A stretch of 64,000 nt of DNA from Collinsella aerofaciens (GTDB lineage: Bacteria; Actinomycetota; Coriobacteriia; Coriobacteriales; Coriobacteriaceae). A model generated the notes under the pieces. That model saw only the letters and a list, made by a program, of their open reading frames with translations. It had not been told where the DNA came from and ran no database searches. Where the stretch lies: contig NZ_CABJDK010000004.1 in assembly GCF_902364355.1 (NCBI RefSeq), forward strand, positions 64,682 to 128,681. Reading direction: 5' to 3'. Numbering within the stretch: position 1 is the stretch's first letter; each line of letters begins with the position of its first letter. A program made the translations under genes and the position numbers. Shown here one piece after another: positions 54,923 through 63,805 of the stretch.

Positions 54923-55798
54923 CTACTGCTGTTGAGCGCGGCGGGCGGCACGGCGGGCTCTTGCCTCTTGAATCTCTTCGAGGTGAGCAATGATCTCGGC
55001 AGCGCTTTCCTCGATGGCTTTGCCGTCGGTACGCACTACAAAGCAGCCCAGGCGTTTCATGAGCGCGCGGGCTTCCGCAAGCTCACTACGCACGCTCTCG
55101 GGCTCGGCATAGGAGCCTGCGACGGCGCGGGCGTAGTCGTCGCCCAAGCGGCTATCGCGAATCTCGGAAATCACATCGACGGTCGAAATCAAGCCGAACA
55201 GGCGCATCGGGTCAACCTCGTAAATCGACTTCGGCGGCTCCATGCCATGCGCCAGTGGGACATTGGCGACCTTGTAGCCCTGATAGGCTAAATACATCGA
55301 CAGCGGCGTCTTGGATGTACGCGACACACCCAGCAGCACGATATCGGCACCCGACAGATCGTCGCAACCACGACCGTCATCGTGCTCAACGAAATACTCC
55401 ATGGCCTCGATACGATGGAAATAGCGGTCATCGGTCTTGTGAATCACGCCCGCAACGCACTTGGGCGGCACACCGATGAGCGAGGACAGCACGGCAAGCG
55501 TCGGGCCGATCAGGTCGACCGAACGGATATGCAGCATACCCAGGTAATCGAGCACGCGGGCGCGAAGCGCCGGATCGACAATGGTATGGAACACGGCGAC
55601 ATCGCGATGGTCGGCATCGACGCGCGGCCCCACAAATGACTTGACCTGCTCCACGGAGGTCACCTTGGGCAGGCGCAAAACGCGAAAAGCCCCTTCATCA
55701 AATTGCCCGGACGCCGCAAGCACCACCTCACAAGCGGTATCGCCGAGCGAGTCGGAGATAACGATAACGGTGGGACGAGCGGTGACCGGGCAATCCAT
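54923..55798 (-). CDS. yqfL: PPDK regulatory protein (DUF299 family)
   Basis: 291 residues. Bifunctional serine/threonine kinase and phosphorylase that inactivates PPDK by ADP-dependent phosphorylation and reactivates it with Pi. Family features: VISDSLGDTACEV at the N terminus and the P-loop-like GVSRTSKTPLSMYLA. AAAGGAGCCCCGC precedes the ATG. Lies between glyS and ppdK, with 34 bp after glyS, so it may be transcribed with glyQS; ppdK has its own upstream region. Confidence 0.93.
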   Translation of the reverse strand: MDCPVTARPTVIVISDSLGDTACEVVLAASGQFDEGAFRVLRLPKVTSVEQVKSFVGPRVDADHRDVAVFHTIVDPALRARVLDYLGMLHIRSVDLIGPTLAVLSSLIGVPPKCVAGVIHKTDDRYFHRIEAMEYFVEHDDGRGCDDLSGADIVLLGVSRTSKTPLSMYLAYQGYKVANVPLAHGMEPPKSIYEVDPMRLFGLISTVDVISEIRDSRLGDDYARAVAGSYAEPESVRSELAEARALMKRLGCFVVRTDGKAIEESAAEIIAHLEEIQEARARRAARRAQQQ

Positions 55799-55832
55799 GC
55801 GGGGCTCCTTTTGCGCTTATGCGCAGGCTGGC

Positions 55833-57929
55833 TTACTTTTTGCGGGCAAGCTCACCGATGTTGGCAATGCCGGAGAAAACGGCCTCGAAGCGGTTGAGCA
55901 GCTTAAGGCGATTATCGCGAAGCTGCTCGTCCTTGTCCATGACCATGACCTCATCGAAGAAACGGTCGATGGGCGCGCGCAGGGCGGCGAGGGCGGCAAA
56001 TGCGGCCGGGTAGTCCTCGGCAGCAAGGGCGGCATCGACGGCGGTCTGAGCAGCCTCGGAGGCGTCGGCGAGCGCAAGCTCGACCTCGCCCATCAGGCTG
56101 CGGTCATACTCCGCACCCAGCTCGGGCTTGGAGATATGCGCGGCGCGGGCATAGGCGGTCGCCAGGTTGTCGAACGTCTCAGCGTCGTTCTTGCGGGCCT
56201 CGTCGAGGGCGGCGCAGCGGGCGAAGAAGACGGACGGGGCGATGATGTGCACCGCGGAGACGGCGGCGACGGTATCGGCCGGAATCTTTTCGTCGCGGGC
56301 CATGCTCACCAGGCGGCCATGGAAGAAGTCACGAACCTGCTGGGCGACCTCGGCGGCGTCGAACTCAATGCCCTGCTCACTGTAGAGTTCGAGGGCAAAG
56401 TCGATGAGCGACGTGGGGTCGATCGGCAGACGGTCGCGCAGGATGTTGATAATGCCGATAGCGGCACGACGCAGCGCGTAGGGGTCGGAGGAGCCGGTCG
56501 GGGGCTCGCCGATGGCAAAGATACCGGCGATGGTATCGAGCTTGTCGGCGCAGGCCACGATGCAGCCAGCGGTGCCCTCGGGCAGCTCGTCACCGGCAAA
56601 ACGGGGACGATAGTGATCGCGAATAGCATGAGCGACCTCGTCGTTCTCCCCCATCGCGGTCGCGTAATAACCGCCCATCACGCCCTGCTGGCTCGTGAAC
56701 TCGACGACGGCGTTGGACACCAAGTCTGCCTTGCACAGGTGTGCGGCGCGAGCGGCGTCGGCGGCAAGATGGGCGCCCAGGTGAGCCTCGCGGGCGATAG
56801 CGAGCGCGAGCTGCTCGATGCGCTCGGACTTGGCGAGCACGCTACCGAGCTTCTCCTGGAAGGCAACCTTGGACAGACGCTCACGGAACTCGTCGAGGGA
56901 GATCTTCAGGTCCTCCTCGTAGAAGAACTTAGCGTCGTCCAGACGGGCGCGCACGACGCGCTCGTTACCGTCGATCACGCGCTCGGCGTTCTCGGGCTTG
57001 CTGTTGGAGACGACCACGAACTCACGCGTCAGCTTGCCCTCGCCGTCATAGATCGGGAAGTAGCGCTGGTTGGTGAGCATGGACTCGCAGATAATCTCGT
57101 GCGGGACCTTGAGGAACTCCTCGTCGAAAGTACCGACGAGCACCGTCGGCCACTCGCAGAGGTTAATGACCTCCTCAAAGACCTTCTTGGGCGTATCGAC
57201 ATGGCAGCCGGGGCGAGCGGCCTCGACCTCGGAGATACCGGCAAGGATGGCCTCGCGACGGCGCTCGGCAGAAAGCACGCCGGCGTCCTCGAGTACCTGC
57301 TCGTAGGCGGCGGGGCTGGCGACAACGTGGTCACCGGGGCCGAGCACGCGATGGCCGCGCGTGGTGTTGCCGCTCGTCACGTCGGCAAATGACACAGGCA
57401 CAACATCCTCGCCCAGAAGGCAGCAAATCCAGCGGACCGGACGCACGAACGTCGCGTGCTCGTGGCCCCAGCGCTGGGAGCGGTAGTTGGGCCACTGCAG
57501 GCCGGCAATGGTCTTCTCGCACAGGGCCGTCAGGATCGGGGTTGCCGGTGCGGAGGGAATGTTCTTCTCGGCAAAGACGTACTCGCGGCCGTCGGTGTCC
57601 TCGCGACAGACCAGATCCTCGGCAGCCACACCACACTTGCGGGCAAAGCCCTGGGCGGCCTTAGTGGCGTTACCGTCAGCGTCGAACGCGATGTTGGCCG
57701 CGGGGCCGCGCTTAACCTCGTGGACCTCGTCGGTCGCAGTGGCGACATTGGCCACGAGCGCAGCCAGGCGACGCGGGCTCGAGATCACGCGGACCTCGCC
57801 GTGGGCCAGACCGGCCTCGTCGAGACCCTTGGCGATCATGGTACCAAGCTGCTTGACGGCATTGTTCAGCGGTGCAGAGGGCATTTCCTCCGTACCGATC
57901 TCAAACAGGAAATCCTTAGCGTCTGCCAT
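55833..57929 (-). CDS. glyS: Glycyl-tRNA synthetase beta subunit
   Basis: 698 residues. FLFEIGTEEMPSAPL at the N terminus and the C-terminal DALR-type anticodon-binding region (RIANIGELARKK end) fit GlyS of the alpha2beta2 enzyme. Catalysis is in GlyQ; the beta chain binds tRNA. Four bases after the glyQ stop, so coupled. Actinobacteria mostly use the single-chain GlyRS; the two-subunit form supports a Coriobacteriia assignment. Confidence 0.96.
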   Translation of the reverse strand: MADAKDFLFEIGTEEMPSAPLNNAVKQLGTMIAKGLDEAGLAHGEVRVISSPRRLAALVANVATATDEVHEVKRGPAANIAFDADGNATKAAQGFARKCGVAAEDLVCREDTDGREYVFAEKNIPSAPATPILTALCEKTIAGLQWPNYRSQRWGHEHATFVRPVRWICCLLGEDVVPVSFADVTSGNTTRGHRVLGPGDHVVASPAAYEQVLEDAGVLSAERRREAILAGISEVEAARPGCHVDTPKKVFEEVINLCEWPTVLVGTFDEEFLKVPHEIICESMLTNQRYFPIYDGEGKLTREFVVVSNSKPENAERVIDGNERVVRARLDDAKFFYEEDLKISLDEFRERLSKVAFQEKLGSVLAKSERIEQLALAIAREAHLGAHLAADAARAAHLCKADLVSNAVVEFTSQQGVMGGYYATAMGENDEVAHAIRDHYRPRFAGDELPEGTAGCIVACADKLDTIAGIFAIGEPPTGSSDPYALRRAAIGIINILRDRLPIDPTSLIDFALELYSEQGIEFDAAEVAQQVRDFFHGRLVSMARDEKIPADTVAAVSAVHIIAPSVFFARCAALDEARKNDAETFDNLATAYARAAHISKPELGAEYDRSLMGEVELALADASEAAQTAVDAALAAEDYPAAFAALAALRAPIDRFFDEVMVMDKDEQLRDNRLKLLNRFEAVFSGIANIGELARKK

Positions 57930-57932
57930 GGC

Positions 57933-58844
57933 TTACGCCACCTCGCCTTCCTGGTCGGCATTCTCGTTGACTCCGGCGACCTCGGCCATGTAGGCCTCGC
58001 AGCACGCCTTGGCGACGGCGCGGACGCGCAGGATGTAGTTGGCACGCTCGACCGCGGACAGGGCGCCGCGGGCATCGAGCAGGTTGAAGGCGTGGCTGCA
58101 CTTCATGACACAGTCGTACGCCGGCAACGGCAGCTTGCGCTCCAGGCAGGAATGGCACTCGGCCTCGTAGTCGTCAAACTTCTGACGCATCATCTCGACG
58201 TTGGCGACCTCAAAGTTATAGGCACTGAACTCGCGCTCGTTCTCGAGGAACACGTCGCCGTAAGTCATGGGCGTACCGTCGGGCAGGTAGCTCCACACTA
58301 GGTCGTAAACGGAGTTGACGCCCTGGGCGTACATGGCGATACGCTCCAGGCCATAGGTGATCTCGACGGGCACGGGGTCGACCTCGATACCGCCCACCTG
58401 CTGGAAGTACGTGAACTGCGTGACCTCCATGCCGTTGAGCCAGACCTCCCAGCCAAGGCCCCAGGCGCCCAGCGTCGGGCTCTCCCAGTCGTCCTCGACA
58501 AAACGGACGTCATGGTCGTTGGGGTCCAGGCCAATGGCAGCAAGAGACCCCAGGTAAAGCTCCTGAGCATTAACCGGAGAGGGCTTAATGAGCACCTGGA
58601 ACTGATAGTAGTGCTGCATGCGGTTAGGGTTCTCGCCGTAGCGGCCGTCGGCGGGACGGCGGCAGGGCTGCGCATAGCAGGTGCGCCATTCGGCGGGACC
58701 GAGCGAGCGCAGCGTGGTCGCGGTATGGAAGGTACCGGCACCGACCTCGGAGTCATAGGGCTGCATAATGACGCAGCCCTGCTCGCCCCAGTACTGCTGG
58801 AGGCGCAGGATGATGTCTTGGAAGGAAAGCGATGAAGCGTTCAT
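57933..58844 (-). CDS. glyQ: Glycyl-tRNA synthetase alpha subunit
   Basis: 303 residues. The catalytic chain of alpha2beta2 Gly[38 protein letters not shown] and [31 protein letters not shown] segments are diagnostic. AGAGGC precedes the ATG. A TATAGT (58891-58896) about 50 nt upstream could be its promoter, placed in the lepB-glyQ gap. Confidence 0.97.
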   Translation of the reverse strand: MNASSLSFQDIILRLQQYWGEQGCVIMQPYDSEVGAGTFHTATTLRSLGPAEWRTCYAQPCRRPADGRYGENPNRMQHYYQFQVLIKPSPVNAQELYLGSLAAIGLDPNDHDVRFVEDDWESPTLGAWGLGWEVWLNGMEVTQFTYFQQVGGIEVDPVPVEITYGLERIAMYAQGVNSVYDLVWSYLPDGTPMTYGDVFLENEREFSAYNFEVANVEMMRQKFDDYEAECHSCLERKLPLPAYDCVMKCSHAFNLLDARGALSAVERANYILRVRAVAKACCEAYMAEVAGVNENADQEGEVA

Positions 58845-58890
58845 GCCTCTAATATCCCCTCGTCGAAACGATTACACGGTTAGGTACTGT

Positions 58891-58896
58891 ACTATA
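58891..58896 (-). promoter_or_regulatory. Possible -10 of glyQ-glyS promoter
   Basis: Minus-strand TATAGT about 47 nt upstream of the glyQ ATG. No clear -35. Confidence 0.4.
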
Positions 58897-58903
58897 GCGG
58901 TTT

Positions 58904-59467
58904 TTAGTCGATAGCGCCGATGCGGTTGAGCGGCCAGTAGCGCACAAGCGCCACAGCGATCAAATCAGAGCGATCGACGGGACCAAAGTAGCGCGAGTCG
59001 GCAGAGTTTTCGCGGTTGTCGCCCATCACCCACACGCACCCGTCGGGAACGGTGTAGGGATAACTCACCTGGGCGCCAGGCGCTTGGACCGAAAGCGGCC
59101 AACTCATGCCCGTCGTATAGTCCTCGTCGAGCGCTTGGCCGTCAACGACCACCTTGCCGTCCTGCAGGTCGACCGTCTGGCCGGCCGTGGCAATAACACG
59201 CTTGACAAGAACATCATGCTCGGAAGTGGCATCGGGGTTGTGGAACACCACGATATCACCCTGTTTGACGGGCTGACCGAGCTCGAGGCTCACCTTTTGT
59301 GCCAGGATCTGGTCGCCAATCTCGATCGTGTCCTCCATGGAGCCGGTGGGTACCACAAAGGGCTCGACCACAAAGGTGCGGATCAGGAAGGTGGCCACGA
59401 GCGCGATCGCGATGACCGCGACCCACTCAAAAGCGCCCCTCAACGCGGAATGCTGCGATGGAACCAT
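58904..59467 (-). CDS. lepB: Signal peptidase I
   Basis: 187-residue membrane protease with a single N-terminal membrane helix (AFEWVAVIAIALVATFLIRTFVVEPF). Catalytic Ser in PTGSMEDTI and Lys in VLVKRVIATAG form the dyad; the GDNRENSADSRYFGPV motif follows. GAGGAGTGAGA precedes the ATG at 59467, two bases after the trmD stop. This rpsP-khpA-rimM-trmD-lepB series is a typical Gram-positive operon; rplS, usually next, is displaced. Confidence 0.94.
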   Translation of the reverse strand: MVPSQHSALRGAFEWVAVIAIALVATFLIRTFVVEPFVVPTGSMEDTIEIGDQILAQKVSLELGQPVKQGDIVVFHNPDATSEHDVLVKRVIATAGQTVDLQDGKVVVDGQALDEDYTTGMSWPLSVQAPGAQVSYPYTVPDGCVWVMGDNRENSADSRYFGPVDRSDLIAVALVRYWPLNRIGAID

Positions 59468-59469
59468 TC

Positions 59470-60228
59470 TCACTCCTCGCTCTGCGAATACGAAGCGTCC
59501 AGAATCTCCTGCGCGTATGCGCGCTCCTGGGGCGTAAGCCGTGCCGTCTCGATCAGGTCGGGACGCCAGCGGCAGGTGCGCTCGATGGCATTCTTACGGC
59601 GCCAGGCATCGACCTTGGCATGGTCACCGCTCACGAGCACCGGCGGCACGCCCTCGCCGTTGAATTCAGCAGGGCGAGTGTACTGCGCATACTCGAGCAG
59701 GCCTCCGTCCTCGGCGGTCGAGAACGACTCGTCGACGTTGCTCATCTCGTCACCAAGGGCGCCGGGAATCAGGCGTACGACAGCATCGGCAACGACCATA
59801 GCGGGAAGCTCGCCGCCCGTGAGCACGTAATCGCCGATCGACAGGCGCTCGTCGGCATACGCATAGGCACGCTCGTCGACACCCTCGTAACGGCTGCACA
59901 CAAACAGCAAGCGCTCGCTTTTGAGCAGGCGCTCGGCCACATGCTGTGTAAAGGGCTCGCCACAGGGGGTAAAAAACACCACGGTGGGCTTAGGACCCTC
60001 GGAGCTAATAGCCTCGATGGCCTCGGCAATAGGCTCGACCTTCATGAGCATGCCCTGCCCGCCGCCATACGGCTCGTCATCGACGGTGCGATGGCGGTCG
60101 TGCGTCCAGTCGCGCAGGTTATACGCCTTAAAATCAAAAAGGCCGGCCTTGCGGGCGCGGCCCAAAATCGATGTGGACATGACGGGCTCAAACATCTCGG
60201 GAAAGACCGAAAGGGTCTCAATCAGCAT
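59470..60228 (-). CDS. trmD: tRNA m1G37 methyltransferase TrmD
   Basis: 252 residues. SPOUT methyltransferase preventing +1 frameshifting. Knot-region motifs PYGGGQGMLMK, SRYEGVDERA and SIGDYVLTGGELPAMVV are typical. AGGGAGGACAAC precedes the ATG. Starts 10 bp after the rimM stop. Confidence 0.96.
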   Translation of the reverse strand: MLIETLSVFPEMFEPVMSTSILGRARKAGLFDFKAYNLRDWTHDRHRTVDDEPYGGGQGMLMKVEPIAEAIEAISSEGPKPTVVFFTPCGEPFTQHVAERLLKSERLLFVCSRYEGVDERAYAYADERLSIGDYVLTGGELPAMVVADAVVRLIPGALGDEMSNVDESFSTAEDGGLLEYAQYTRPAEFNGEGVPPVLVSGDHAKVDAWRRKNAIERTCRWRPDLIETARLTPQERAYAQEILDASYSQSEE

Positions 60229-60238
60229 GTTGTCCTCC

Positions 60239-60760
60239 CTACTTGTCCATATCGATCAGGCCGTCCATAACGTGGACGGAAATTGTTCCTGTGTCGGGAA
60301 GATCGAGCACAACCTGCTCGATCACGGGAATCAGTACCTCGCCGTACCGATTGCCCTCGACAACCCAAACATCGTTCGCGGGCGTCGAAATGATCTCGAC
60401 GATCGTGCCGAGCGAACCGAAGCGCTCATCGATCACCTCGCGACCCATCAGGTCGGTATAGGCGGCGTCGAGTGAATCGAGTTCAAAATCGTCACGATTT
60501 GCCAGCACATAGCATCCCGTGATGCCCTCGGCGGCCGTCAAGTCGTCAATGCCCTCAAACGAGACCAGATCGCCATCGCCCGTATCGGTGACGGACACGA
60601 CCGTGCAAAAGCGGTCGCGCTTGAGCGCCGGCGGCGTCAGGGCGACGCGCATACCCGGCTCTAATACAGAAGGAAGCCCCCGCAGCGGCTGCGCGAGGAC
60701 CTCCCCCTTCCTTCCGTGCGGCTTGACCACACGGGCGATGTTTTTGTACTGGGACCTCAA
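60239..60760 (-). CDS. rimM: 16S rRNA processing protein RimM
   Basis: 173 residues. N-terminal RimM domain with the IARVVKPHGRKGEV motif and a C-terminal PRC-barrel domain (LMGREVIDERFGSLGTIVEI). Binds S19 and assists 30S assembly. Start is a TTG at 60760, four bases after the khpA stop; translational coupling is plausible. Confidence 0.93.
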   Translation of the reverse strand: MRSQYKNIARVVKPHGRKGEVLAQPLRGLPSVLEPGMRVALTPPALKRDRFCTVVSVTDTGDGDLVSFEGIDDLTAAEGITGCYVLANRDDFELDSLDAAYTDLMGREVIDERFGSLGTIVEIISTPANDVWVVEGNRYGEVLIPVIEQVVLDLPDTGTISVHVMDGLIDMDK

Positions 60761-60764
60761 GGTC

Positions 60765-61049
60765 CTAGCCCAGAACCTCTACCTCGACAGCAGTGTCGAG
60801 GCGAGCGGCCAGTGCACGGGCGAGCGTGCGAATGGCCTTGATGGTACGGCCACGACGGCCGATGACCTTAGCGACGTCATCCTCGGCGACAGAAACCTCA
60901 ATCGTAGAGGCGTCATCACCATCAATGACCTCAAGGCTCACGGAATCCGGGTCGTCGACGATCTGAACAACGAGATATTCGACGAGATCGGCGATGCGAT
61001 CTGAGAGCATTGCCTCACCCTCGAGCTGTGCAGCGTCAACCTCAGGCAC
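60765..61049 (-). CDS. khpA: KH-domain RNA-binding protein KhpA
   Basis: 94 residues. Single KH domain with DVAKVIGRRGRTIKAIRTLARALA (GxxG-type loop GRRG). In streptococci KhpA with KhpB affects cell division and RNA. GTG start (61049) behind GAGGAGTAAATC, three bases after rpsP. An alternative ATG at residue 14 with GAGGGTGAGGCA upstream would drop the first 13 residues, which precede the usual KhpA N terminus. Confidence 0.9.
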   Translation of the reverse strand: MPEVDAAQLEGEAMLSDRIADLVEYLVVQIVDDPDSVSLEVIDGDDASTIEVSVAEDDVAKVIGRRGRTIKAIRTLARALAARLDTAVEVEVLG

Positions 61050-61052
61050 GAT

Positions 61053-61394
61053 TTACTCCTCGGCGCCCTCAGCGGCCTCAGCGGCAGCCTTAGCGGCCTC
61101 GGCCTCTTTGGCGAGCTGCTTCTTGGACTTCTTGACGACGGTCTCGGTCTTCTCGCCCTCGTTGGCGGCCTTGACCAGAGCGGCGACGGCGTCGGTGAGC
61201 TGAGCGCCCTTGGACTGCCAGTCGGCGATCTTCTCGAGGTCGAGGTTGATGGTCTTGGGGGCGGTCATCGGGTTGTAGCGGCCAACCTCCTCGATGATAC
61301 GACCGTCACGCGGGGCGCGGGAATCGGCGACGACGACACGGTAGTACGGACGCTTCTTAGCGCCGTGACGAGCAAGGCGAATCTTGACTGCCAA
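61053..61394 (-). CDS. rpsP: 30S ribosomal protein S16
   Basis: 113 residues. [40 protein letters not shown] is diagnostic. The extended C terminus is Lys/Ala-rich ([21 protein letters not shown]), longer than the ~80 of E. coli. Start is TTG at 61394 behind GGAGGAGTTTCCT; no in-frame ATG precedes it with a ribosome binding site. First gene of the rpsP operon in this window. Confidence 0.95.
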   Translation of the reverse strand: MAVKIRLARHGAKKRPYYRVVVADSRAPRDGRIIEEVGRYNPMTAPKTINLDLEKIADWQSKGAQLTDAVAALVKAANEGEKTETVVKKSKKQLAKEAEAAKAAAEAAEGAEE

Positions 61395-61583
61395 AGGAAA
61401 CTCCTCCAACCAAGCAGCTTTAGGCTGCAACTACAAACAAACAGTTGAACATAATACGCCATCGACGCGGGCAGGTGAAGTCCGTGAGACCAACTTCTTC
61501 GGTGTAGTCGAGGGCAAATCCATATCTTAGACAAGAATTCGGGATTTGCAAGCACATACACGCACCCCACATGAGCTGCGCGG

Positions 61584-61589
61584 TATACT
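61584..61589 (+). promoter_or_regulatory. Possible -10 for dinB (leaderless)
   Basis: TATACT lies seven bases before the dinB ATG at 61596, so the transcript could begin at the start codon. No Shine-Dalgarno precedes 61596. No clear -35. Confidence 0.4.
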
Positions 61590-61595
61590 CATGAC

Positions 61596-62849
61596 ATGGA
61601 AAGACGCGAACATACATACGGTTATGAGGATGCCATGGGCGTCACGCCACCTCCCTGGACGGGTCCGGCGGTGGGCCTCATGGACCTCGATGCGTTTTTT
61701 GCTAGCGTGGAGATGCTCGATCATCCCGAATGGCGCGGAAAGCCACTCATCGTGGGCGGAGACGCCGATTCGCGTGGCGTCGTGTCCACGTGTTCGTATG
61801 AGGCGCGCCGCTTTGGCGTGCACTCTGCCATGGCCTCGGCCGAGGCGCGGCGCTTGTGCCCGCAAGCCATTTGGACGCACGGGCACTTTGATCGCTACCG
61901 CGAGGTGAGCGCGCAGGTCATGGCGATTCTTGCCGAGGAAACGCCGCGCGTAGAGCGCGTATCCATCGACGAAGCCTTTATCGATATCACACCGGGTCGC
62001 TTTGCGCCCGAAGACCCGCTACTGGTTGCGCGGCGTATAAGCGACCGCGTGGCAGCGCTGGGAGTGACCTGCTCCATTGGCGTGGGCTGCAACAAGACGG
62101 TCGCAAAGATCGCAAGCGAGCGGGATAAGCCGTTTGGGCTGACCATCGTGCGCCCCGGAACCGAGCAGCGCTTTTTGGCCGCGCTGCCGGTATCTGCCAT
62201 GAGCGGCATCGGGCGCTCGGCCGAGGAGCGACTGCGCCGTATGCGCATCTACACGCTCGGCGAGCTGTCACGCGCGCCGGAATCCACCTTGGCCTCTATT
62301 TTTGGCGTCAACGGCGAACGTATGCGTCAGCGTGCGCTGGGACTTGAAATCTCCGAAGTCACGAGTCTCGATGAAGAGCGCAAGATCAAGTCGGTCAGCA
62401 ATGAACGCACCTTTGCGAAAGATTTAACTGAGCGCGGAGACATCGAAGCGGCGATTGCACTGTTGGGCGAGTCAGTTGGACGCCGCCTGCGCCGTCAGGG
62501 ACTGACGGGCGGCACGGTAACGCTCAAGCTCAAGTATTCGTATGGCAGCGGGCGTACGGCACAGCGCCGGCTGCCTCATCCGACCGACGATGAGAACATC
62601 TTTGTGGCGGTTGCGCTCGAACTGCTCGACAACATCTGGCAGGAAGGCATGCATGTGCGTCTGGCGGGTATCGGGATGAGCGACTTTGACCATCAGGGCG
62701 GCATCCAGACCGACCTGTTCTGCGAAGTCGACGACCGCGGAGCCCAATCCAGCGACCGACGCGACCTCTCGGTTGCTATCGACGCCGTCCGAGACAAGTT
62801 CGGCGACACCGCCCTATCCTTCGGCCGCCAATCCCGCTTCAACGATTAA
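61596..62849 (+). CDS. dinB: DNA polymerase IV (Y family)
   Basis: 417-residue translesion polymerase. Catalytic acids in LMDLDAFFASVEMLD and SIDEAFIDITPGR; helix-hairpin-helix AAL-PVSAMSGIGRSAEERLRRM; little-finger domain to the C terminus. A beta-clamp-binding motif may be in the last ~20 residues (TALSFGRQSRFND region), not certain. The first ATG (61596) lacks a ribosome binding site; an internal ATG at 61635 has GAGG upstream and also gives an intact polymerase. No LexA box identified. Confidence 0.94.
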   Translation: MERREHTYGYEDAMGVTPPPWTGPAVGLMDLDAFFASVEMLDHPEWRGKPLIVGGDADSRGVVSTCSYEARRFGVHSAMASAEARRLCPQAIWTHGHFDRYREVSAQVMAILAEETPRVERVSIDEAFIDITPGRFAPEDPLLVARRISDRVAALGVTCSIGVGCNKTVAKIASERDKPFGLTIVRPGTEQRFLAALPVSAMSGIGRSAEERLRRMRIYTLGELSRAPESTLASIFGVNGERMRQRALGLEISEVTSLDEERKIKSVSNERTFAKDLTERGDIEAAIALLGESVGRRLRRQGLTGGTVTLKLKYSYGSGRTAQRRLPHPTDDENIFVAVALELLDNIWQEGMHVRLAGIGMSDFDHQGGIQTDLFCEVDDRGAQSSDRRDLSVAIDAVRDKFGDTALSFGRQSRFND

Positions 62850-62884
62850 CCGCCTTTGGGCAAAAAGAAAGCCGGGCAGCTGCG

Positions 62885-62919
62885 AATGATTATTCTAGGA
62901 CGGGGATTTTTTAATCATT
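62885..62919. repeat. REP-like hairpin, left flank of RAYT unit 2
   Basis: AATGATT...AATCATT arms (7 bp) around ATTCTAGGACGGGGAT. The inverted copy at 63771-63805 lies on the other side of the gene, and an orphan copy lies at 54877. The core GGACGGGGAT resembles the GGGGACAGAC core of unit 1. Confidence 0.8.
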
Positions 62920-62926
62920 TGGAGCG

Positions 62927-63667
62927 TCATTTCGCCCTTTGAATGATATTGGTCCCAATTCCCGTCAGACGCGAAATCTGGTCAATCGTAAACCCCCGAT
63001 GCCTCAACACTGCCAGAAGACGATTTCGCTCTGATTTCGGCAAAGTTTTAAGCTGATAAGGCTCATGCGGAGCCAAGAGAGCCCGGGCAACTTCCAGCGC
63101 ATCCATATCGGAGATATGCTTACCTTCGGGCATAAAATAGGGATTAGGCTTGCCGTCGGTACTCGAAAGATAAAACGCTTCCGTACCCCCAAACAGATTG
63201 AGAATACCTTCACAATCACAAATTTCGGGATGAGAGAAATACTCATGGAAGCTGCTCCAGCGATACAGAGGAGCAGATGAAATACCTGCTTTTGCAGGAT
63301 TATCGTGTATGTATCGGACGCAACGGAGCAGCTGTTTGTCGTCAGAAATGATCACACTCTTGAATCGTTCCTGGAACACCGGTCCGCGGCGGCCGGTTTT
63401 TTGATTGAAGTGTTTCGCATATGCCGTATCAATCGCATGCATAGCAACGCTCATCTGATTATCGAGATCATCAAATAGCAGGTGAACATGATTGTCCATG
63501 AGGCACCAGGCAAGAAGACGAATATGAGCGGACGTAAATCGTCTGTTCAATAGATTGAGAAAATAAAGGCGATCGTCATCGTCTTCGAAGATCAGCTGGC
63601 CAGCACAGCCCTTGAGCATGACGTGATAATGGCCGAGTTCGGACAACGCACGGGCAACACGAGTCAT
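62927..63667 (-). CDS. REP-associated tyrosine transposase (RAYT), unit 2
   Basis: 246 residues. GHYHVMLKGCAGQLIFEDDDDR, HUH motif HVHLLF with LMDNH, and the candidate Tyr helix DTAYAKHFNQKTGRRGPVFQERF. The C-terminal helix-turn-helix (FTIDQISRLTGIGTNIIQRAK) ends the protein. GGGAGGGTTTCG precedes the ATG. Clearly related to but divergent from the unit 1 protein, and each is flanked by its own hairpin type. No frameshift seen, so it may be active. Confidence 0.88.
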   Translation of the reverse strand: MTRVARALSELGHYHVMLKGCAGQLIFEDDDDRLYFLNLLNRRFTSAHIRLLAWCLMDNHVHLLFDDLDNQMSVAMHAIDTAYAKHFNQKTGRRGPVFQERFKSVIISDDKQLLRCVRYIHDNPAKAGISSAPLYRWSSFHEYFSHPEICDCEGILNLFGGTEAFYLSSTDGKPNPYFMPEGKHISDMDALEVARALLAPHEPYQLKTLPKSERNRLLAVLRHRGFTIDQISRLTGIGTNIIQRAK

Positions 63668-63721
63668 CGAAACCCTCCCTTCCAAGGATGCAGTAGTCAC
63701 AGCATACAAAAGGAAAGGAAG

Positions 63722-63760
63722 AAAAGGGCCGAACCGCCCAACAAAGGTGAGCGGTTCGGC
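63722..63760 (-). terminator. Rho-independent terminator downstream of rsfS
   Basis: Minus-strand GCCGAACCG...CGGTTCGGC followed by CCTTTTCTTCCTTTCC, 45 nt beyond the rsfS stop and upstream of RAYT 2. Confidence 0.8.
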
Positions 63761-63770
63761 AAACGGTAGC

Positions 63771-63805
63771 AATGATTATTTTATCCCCGTCCCAGAAGAA
63801 TCATT
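63771..63805. repeat. REP-like hairpin, right flank of RAYT unit 2, at the rsfS stop codon
   Basis: Inverted counterpart of 62885-62919. Its outermost base coincides with the last base of the rsfS TAA (63805-63807), placing the hairpin directly after the gene. Confidence 0.8.

Noticed and set aside
61596..61620. LexA/SOS box at dinB (GAAC near the start)
   Set aside because: No matching inverted half-site with correct spacing.
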